A stretch of 64,000 bases of DNA from Eumeta japonica. Taxonomy: Eukaryota; Arthropoda; Insecta; Lepidoptera; Psychidae. The stretch is taken from contig BGZK01001463.1 in NCBI GenBank assembly GCA_005406025.1, forward strand, positions 84,158 through 148,157. Reading direction: 5' to 3'. Below the pieces are notes generated by a model, which was given only the letters and a program-made list of their open reading frames with translations, had not been told where the DNA came from and made no database searches. Shown here piece by piece: positions 59,301 through 64,000 of the stretch (positions are counted from its first letter, which is position 1; every line of letters starts with the position of its first letter). A program made the translations under genes and the position numbers.

Positions 59301-62169
59301 TTTGTTTATTGTATGAATATATTATATTGCACTGGGAAAAGAATCGGTCGTTCATAAGTTCGAATGTTGTAACGAATTTGCATCGTTGGTTTAGAGCGAA
59401 CCTATGTTTTGTCGGTTGTCTTAACCGACCTAAAATGTTGGTTCAATTGAGTCGTTTGGTTAAATTATACACATGATTAGTTAATAGAACGAATGATTCG
59501 GCTATCGTAACGACATATATTCAATCGAGCTGAATTCGAACTTGGATTTTTTTTCCATTGTATCCCTACAGCCAGAACCGCGAGCGAGAGCTAGTGCCTA
59601 ATGATCCCCTAATAATATCATCCCCTTTACCGTTTGATCGCACACTGCGTATTCGAGAAAAGGTACAATGTAAACTTGAATTCGACCGATATACTTTTTT
59701 AAATACTTATCTAAAGATACTTCACACAATGTACATTTCACATAAGGAATCAGTTTGTAAAATTTTATCAGAATCGATAAAGAATGGCGAAATTATAAAG
59801 CTGTGACATTCAGACAGATGGATAGGACGAAATAAGCTTATATTTTATGTTTTTGACTACGAAACCTTATATAGAATAGAATCGGGACGGATTTCATTTC
59901 CAAATTCATACAACTGTAACTTCTCAACAATTAAAATGATCCTGATTTTGTATAGGGCTTGAATAGATTAAATCCGTTCACATCTAGCGGTTTTATGAAC
60001 TTTTAAAGAAGCTATGATTATGTAGCACGAAGTAGCTTTTCAGGGCTTTCTTCTATACTTGTAGCCGTCCAAGCTAAAGTGGAGTCAACTTTCAGAAGTG
60101 AAAATTTATACACTTCAGTACCTGTGTTCTATTCTAAGACAATTTGTATGTTATTCATGAAGTGCTTAATTTAGAATACGTTTAGTCTCGAATAAATATT
60201 CTGGAATAAAAGCTTACTTCGATAAGGACGACACAAAGAACACAAAATAAGCTCTTTAAGGTCTCAGACTGCCGGCCCAGAACAATACGCGGGGACGGCA
60301 GTGCCCTTGACGAGTCGAGACGGGAGCTGGCGCGTCCTTACACCCTTTCTCGAAGAAATTCGAGACGTTTTTAAGCCCTCTTCGCCTATTTTTAGATCAA
60401 AGTACTCTCTGAAATCTCTCTTAACGAGAATAATTTATGTACTGAACGAATTGAGTGAATAATAAATTGAGCCCTTAAATAACAATATTTATGGCTGCCG
60501 TTTGTCGTTTTAATTTAGTCGTTAACTGACTTAACTCATAAAATGCAAAGAAACCTTCAACGAGCTTTCAAAACAATCAGTCATTGAAAAAGGGTATTAC
60601 AAAATCTCCGAATATTTAGAAGACAGATGTCAATAGTCATAAGCGGTTCGACTTCTCACCGGGCTGTTACTTTCATTAATGGTTTTGTATGCGTTTTGGC
60701 TATTGGTGATGAGATTAGAAAAGAGTTACCCTTAAATTTCTTGTTCGTTCTTCTTGAGGGTAAACCGCCTTCAGAACGATCGGTAAAGTGTAAATTCGCA
60801 AAAAAATATCACGTATTTCAACTGTTATTTCATAATTTATGAAATAAGGAGATTTTGAATTTGAATGGAAAATAATCAGTTGTATTATGGGTTATTGTAA
60901 TCGTTTTTATAATACCATTTGGTTAATCGAGCTTTGCTCTGCGTTTTTCCAATCAGCTATGGGAATATTATAATTTCGCACGGGAAAAGTTGCTTATATT
61001 AATTTCCAAGAGAATACAATTGCAAAATTTTGGCACATATTTTATTTACGTGGCACCATCTGTAGTTTATGTACCGCCATTTGTTGACGAAAACCAATAG
61101 CATAACAGCAATTCAACTATAGTCCGTGTGACAAAGTTTAAAACCGTGAAAAATAGAGATAAAGCTCCCGAAAACTTGTGCGATAGGTCATTGGATTTGG
61201 AATGACGCCTAGGACAATGTGTTTTAAGGATTTTGCATAAAAAATTGCAAAATTATTAACAAATAAAAGGAAAAAAAAAATTGTTTTCCGCCTATAACTC
61301 AGAGACTAATATTTAAGAAATTTAAAAAATATATTTTTTAAAAAGGAGGGAATTTCCTAAGAGAAAGCCCGACTCTCGGAACTCTACTCCTATAATTTAT
61401 AATTTTTATTAATGCTGAATATAAGGCTCCGCGCAGCCAGTTCGATATGGGCGCGCTACCGCTGATGAAAGTTTACCACATAGAATATTTTTTTTATGGT
61501 ATTAAATACAATATTATAATTTAATAGCATTTTCCGATCCCATATATTGTTATACGTAGTTAATAAATAGTACAATTTTATTTTTATGCAACTTTTTTAA
61601 AAATAATTATTGTCGTGACAACAACGAATCGTGCATGAGTGTTTAGTTTTTTGGAGTGACACTTCTTTGGGTATAATAGCGTAAATTTTCGTTACACGTA
61701 ATGCGTAATGTCGCGTAGTGTATCAAAAAAGAGGGAATGTATAAGTTATATACAAATACTATTGAGTCATGTGCATCATGGTCATTGCCCATAAACAAGA
61801 AAGGCTATATTTACATGAAGCGTGGAAACACAGCAGGGCCGGTATTACAAGCAATAAACAACAATATTTTCAGGGAAAACCACGCTTTATATTTTTATCG
61901 CTTGAATTATTTAAGCATGCTTATATTTTGGCGAGCGTATCGGTGTACTGTGTTTATTACTTCATTTCTTCGTGTATTAAGTAAGCACGCATGCGCTTAT
62001 GACCAGCGTCTCGCTCTTCCAGGACTGCAACGACGACGGCGTGACCGACTGCTACGATTTCATGATGGTCAACGGCAACGGGGGCTACGGCTGCACCTCG
62101 CCGCTGAACAGGTCAACCAACGGCCGCAGGTGGCTGGAGCGCTACGAGGAGTGCCGGCTGAGGTCCTGA
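47380..62169 (+). CDS. secreted i-type (destabilase-like) lysozyme, complete, 4 coding exons
   Basis: Coding exons 47380-47455, 49567-49746, 57546-57619 and 62023-62169. All introns are GT/AG and the phases agree (1, 1, 0), giving 158 residues. Residues 8-21 are a hydrophobic signal-peptide core, with cleavage probably between 23 and 35. The mature part has 12 cysteines (36, 39, 41, 47, 53, 58, 90, 96, 112, 120, 134, 154) and the family landmarks CFHCLC, CGPFNISKVYWVDAGKP, CAMKIIEGYLQRFAKDCN, DCYDF and GGYGC. i-type lysozymes cleave peptidoglycan, and some act as isopeptidases. The muramidase acids of active members, a Glu shortly after the third Cys and an Asp before the CG-F motif, are not seen: the first position is Ser44 and the second segment is shortened to CTGGYC. 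Enzymatic activity on cell walls is therefore doubtful. The start is the only in-frame ATG before the signal core. Confidence 0.94.
48433..48744. repeat. foldback element with ~125-bp inverted arms in lysozyme intron 1
   Basis: The left arm (48433-48560) and the reverse complement of the right arm (48617-48744) align closely. Shared blocks include catgcagcatgcaacccagc, gaccctcgaatctgtt, ttccactacgaat, ccaacgaattga and aggatt. The outer 100 bases are the most similar. A spacer of about 55 bases separates the arms. A transcript through the intron would fold into a long hairpin. No target duplication was found by eye. Confidence 0.85.
48966..49009. repeat. perfect 19-bp-arm hairpin in lysozyme intron 1
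   Basis: TGAAACATTCAATACTCTT (48966-48984) pairs perfectly with 48991-49009 across a 6-base loop (caatga). Confidence 0.92.
50260..50540. repeat. loose repeats of a 'ttcgagttcaaaa' motif
   Basis: The motif ttcgagctccagaagttcaaaa or cttcgagttcaaa recurs about six times at irregular 40-60 base spacing in lysozyme intron 2. Confidence 0.4.
50800..51240 (+). mobile_element. LINE reverse transcriptase fragment in lysozyme intron 2
   Basis: Encodes LLANDTSLLFKVERHPFYYE, WFTVSNLLNNRKKTKCVKF, VFLGLTLDNKLKWGPH, then after a deletion and frame change SDIKTARLVNFGCFHSLI. It belongs to the same family as the 35.3 kb LINE. The catalytic YADD box is present in altered form (LAND: Tyr and one Asp lost). 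It is truncated at both ends. Confidence 0.9.
51245..57540. other. remainder of lysozyme intron 2
   Basis: AT-rich intron sequence without recognised genes. Repeat traces: a gattccctacttt...cgtctgtac start near 54890-54955 and a ttcggaaccctataatgagc...cttggccag end at 56061-56106, both of the moth gggttcc/cttggcc kind; a GC-richer block at 55415-55640; another at 57050-57130. Confidence 0.45.
57720..58080 (-). pseudogene. mariner transposase C-terminal fragment in lysozyme intron 3
   Basis: The minus strand reads EILAHPPYSPNP, LSKIKEKLRGKWFT, AEEVVAVFKIAVKETPKCEF and AKCFS, a stop, then YFEKL. This is the C-terminal third of a mariner transposase. The third catalytic Asp of the SPD motif is Asn here. 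It lies about 100 bases past the exon 57546-57619 in the opposite orientation. No terminal repeats were found, so it is truncated. Confidence 0.85.
58131..58476. mobile_element. MITE with 'aaccgacttcaaaa' type ends
   Basis: The left end GACAAACCGACTTCAAAATA (58131) matches the reverse complement of the right end, GACACCGACTCCAAAAATAA (58476 inward), with one gap and a few changes. The interior is AT-rich and non-coding. 'Accgacttc' ends are common in lepidopteran repeats as I recall them. A further GACACCGACTC at 58510-58520 forms an 11-bp hairpin with the right end. Confidence 0.6.
58792..58828. repeat. 13-bp-arm hairpin
   Basis: CGTTGATTATATT (58792-58804) and AATATAATCAACG (58816-58828), 11-base loop, in lysozyme intron 3. 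Confidence 0.8.
60555..60866 (+). mobile_element. LINE 3' end in lysozyme intron 3
   Basis: Reads SLKKGYYKISEYLEDR, then about 130 bases absent from the 36 kb copy, then PSERSVKCKFAKKYHVFQLLF to a stop at 60842. It closes aataaggagattttgaattt with only two TTTGAA units. Same family as 35.3-36.2 kb. Confidence 0.85.
61175..61520 (-). repeat. inverted copy of the 43.28-43.62 kb repeat
   Basis: Its reverse complement carries catcagcggtagcgcgccca, tatcgaactggctgcgcgg, ttaaatttcttaaatatta, ttgttaataattttgcaatt and ggcgtcattccaaatccaa in the same order and spacing as 43310-43610. It lies in lysozyme intron 3. Confidence 0.75.
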
Positions 62170-62740
62170 GCCGGCAGACGGCGACACGCGTCAAGAGAGA
62201 TATTTGTCGATGTATTATACACACGTTCATATAAGTGAAATTATAAAAAAAAAAACTTGCCAACGAGGCATGAAGAAAAACACGGAAGAATCAATCACCC
62301 CAGAACACGTAAATAAGAGTATCTCATAGCTATCCTCTTTAGGTTTATGATGTATACTTATGACATAATAATGTGTAATATGTATTATTATAATGACCAA
62401 TTAATGTTAAAGAATTATTTTAATATAAACAGTCAGGATTAGCCTGTTCCGAGTACCACTTCTTATTTTGTAATGGTTTGAAAACGACCCTAGTATCAGA
62501 TGGCTTGTAAAATAATTTTAGGAAGTTTGACAAGAAAACTCTAACAAAATTGAAATGACAATATTGATTATTTAGGAATTAACGCCTATCAACTTCTTCC
62601 AAATATGATATTGTAGATATTATACAATATGAATCATTTCTAGTTCACTAATAGCTATTAATCGAATGATTTTTCAGAATTGTTTTGCAACACTTGCGTA
62701 ATTCTGTCACGGTTTTTGATATATTCTTTTGACATGTGTT
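62170..62740. other. lysozyme 3' UTR and downstream flank
   Basis: AT-rich sequence after the TGA at 62167-62169. No canonical AATAAA was found close to the stop, so the polyadenylation site is unresolved. Confidence 0.4.
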
Positions 62741-62829
62741 ACAATTTTGTGATGACATTTGTTATATTTTTGTGAAAACATTTATTATAATTTGTGTGAT
62801 GGCATTTATAGTGCTTTTGTGATAACATA
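62741..62829. repeat. short diverged tandem repeat
   Basis: About four 22-26 base units of 'ttttgtgatgacatttgtta' (62745, 62768, 62791, 62813), imperfect. Confidence 0.55.
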
Positions 62830-63699
62830 TTTCTTAATTTTTGGTATGATACTTGCATGGATTGCCCTAAGCCTCTGTTTAAATATAATTATCATGAATT
62901 TCATTAAACAATTAACGTAATATGTATTTAGAAATTACAATGAAGATAGCCATTTAGGTGGAATACCACGTTTGAGGATTGAAATTACAATTTTAAAATA
63001 ATTTTAGGTGCTCTACTACTTTTTCTGGAATAAAATTGTTTACTTTTGTTTTTCGACCATTATTCATTGACGTTCCTATGGCCAATAATATTCCAAAAAT
63101 TAGTGATAAAGAAACGAAGAGCTCTAACAGCCGCATTAAGTGTTAAATAGTTGATGAAAGAACCATAAAAAAAGGTAATTTAAACAATGTTAGAACAACG
63201 TTTATTCTTTATAGAATATCGACAATTAGGCAGTAAAGCAAATTATTATGAACTTTAAAAAAAATAAAGTAATTTAGTCGCTACACTATATTAGAGTGAC
63301 TCGCATAGCAAAAAGCAGAATTCGTTATGGCCTAATTATACTATTAGTAGTATTGAAAATTTACATTTTTTTCTTCGTTTCCTGTTTTTATAGCTTTTAT
63401 TCCATTACAAATTTTAGAGTACATCAGTTGGTTTGCATTCGATTAGTACAAATTTTGGAATCCAACTGTGAAAGAATTTCTTTTGGAAAGTAACAGAATG
63501 CGAAAGTACATTCGTTTAGTTCTGGTGAAAATACCTTTATTTGACGAATATGAGCTAATATCGGAGCAGAGCTTGTCTTTTCACGTGAAAATTGTGTATG
63601 CTTATATGTTATGATAACACAATATAAATTTTATTTTTGTTCAATGCCTCAAAATCTGTTACAGTTATAACTATCATATTCAGTACTGTCGTGCTATGT

Positions 63700-63960
63700 A
63701 ATTAAAAATTTTTACCCGACTGCGCCGAAGCACAAAATGAAGTTACATGTTTGACCATTATGTCTGATCCTGTTTCCAGTAACTATCGTAATAAACGGCT
63801 GGAACGACTTTGATGAATTATACGTGGTTAGGTTTGTCTAACCGCGTATAATAACAATAAAAAAAGGAAAAGCAATAATATGGCGGGTTTTTGATGTCAA
63901 AATGAGCGTCTGGAAATATTTTTTCCTACCAATCTTATCGAGTGGGGTATCAAAATGAAA
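63700..63960. repeat. moth-type 'acccgactgcgccgaagcac' repeat
   Basis: Starts tttttacccgactgcgccga and later has aataaacggctggaacgact, tttgatgaattatacg and ggttaggtttgtctaaccgcg. The order fits a widespread lepidopteran repeat I recall (cccgactgcg...aaacggctggaccgattttgatg). Partial copy. Confidence 0.5.
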
Positions 63961-64000
63961 AAATTTAGGAGGCGATCACAAAAATACACGCAAATAATTT

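Noticed and set aside
60629..60767. Apparent ~130-bp insertion inside the LINE end
   Set aside because: The adjoining segment is also present in the copies at 27.8 and 31.8 kb, so it belongs to the element. The 36 kb copy has a deletion instead.
61737..62234. 165-codon plus-strand frame
   Set aside because: It overlaps lysozyme exon 4 in a different frame and runs through the intron acceptor. Its length comes from the GC-rich exon.

Overview
This is a 64 kb piece of an AT-rich insect nuclear genome, most likely from a moth or butterfly (Lepidoptera). Three things point there: two intron-rich protein genes with insect relatives, many decayed mariner elements and Jockey/CR1-like LINE fragments with a (TTTGAA)n 3' tail, and dispersed repeats of a kind I recall from moth genomes (gggttccgtac/cttggcc types). 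The species cannot be named from the sequence.

Layout. (1) 1-9.2 kb is AT-rich and non-coding apart from a dead mariner with intact ends (4416-5598). (2) 9.2-21.8 kb, minus strand, is a complete 15-coding-exon gene for a ZUP1/ZUFSP-type deubiquitinase: five C2H2 fingers followed by a C78 papain-like peptidase with its Cys-His-Asp triad. Candidate 5' leader exons reach about 22.7 kb. (3) 22.8-47.3 kb is a gene-poor interval with one intact tRNA-Gly(CCC) gene, LINE remnants in both orientations, a ~100-bp diverged tandem array, a small hAT-type MITE with an 8-bp target duplication, a nested inverted repeat and a second dead mariner. (4) 47.4-62.2 kb, plus strand, is a four-exon gene for a secreted i-type (destabilase-like) lysozyme of 158 residues. 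Its long introns hold a foldback element, LINE fragments, a third mariner remnant and a MITE. (5) 62.2-64 kb is 3' flank and repeats.

The two protein genes show no functional link: one is expected to act in intracellular ubiquitin signalling, the other is a secreted, cysteine-rich defence or digestion protein. The most notable coding observation is that the lysozyme keeps the i-type cysteine scaffold but appears to lack both muramidase catalytic acids. It also has a sharp exon-to-exon change in third-position GC. I found no operon, phage, CRISPR or other clearly new system. The unexplained structure here is repeat-based: foldbacks, long hairpins and diverged tandem arrays.
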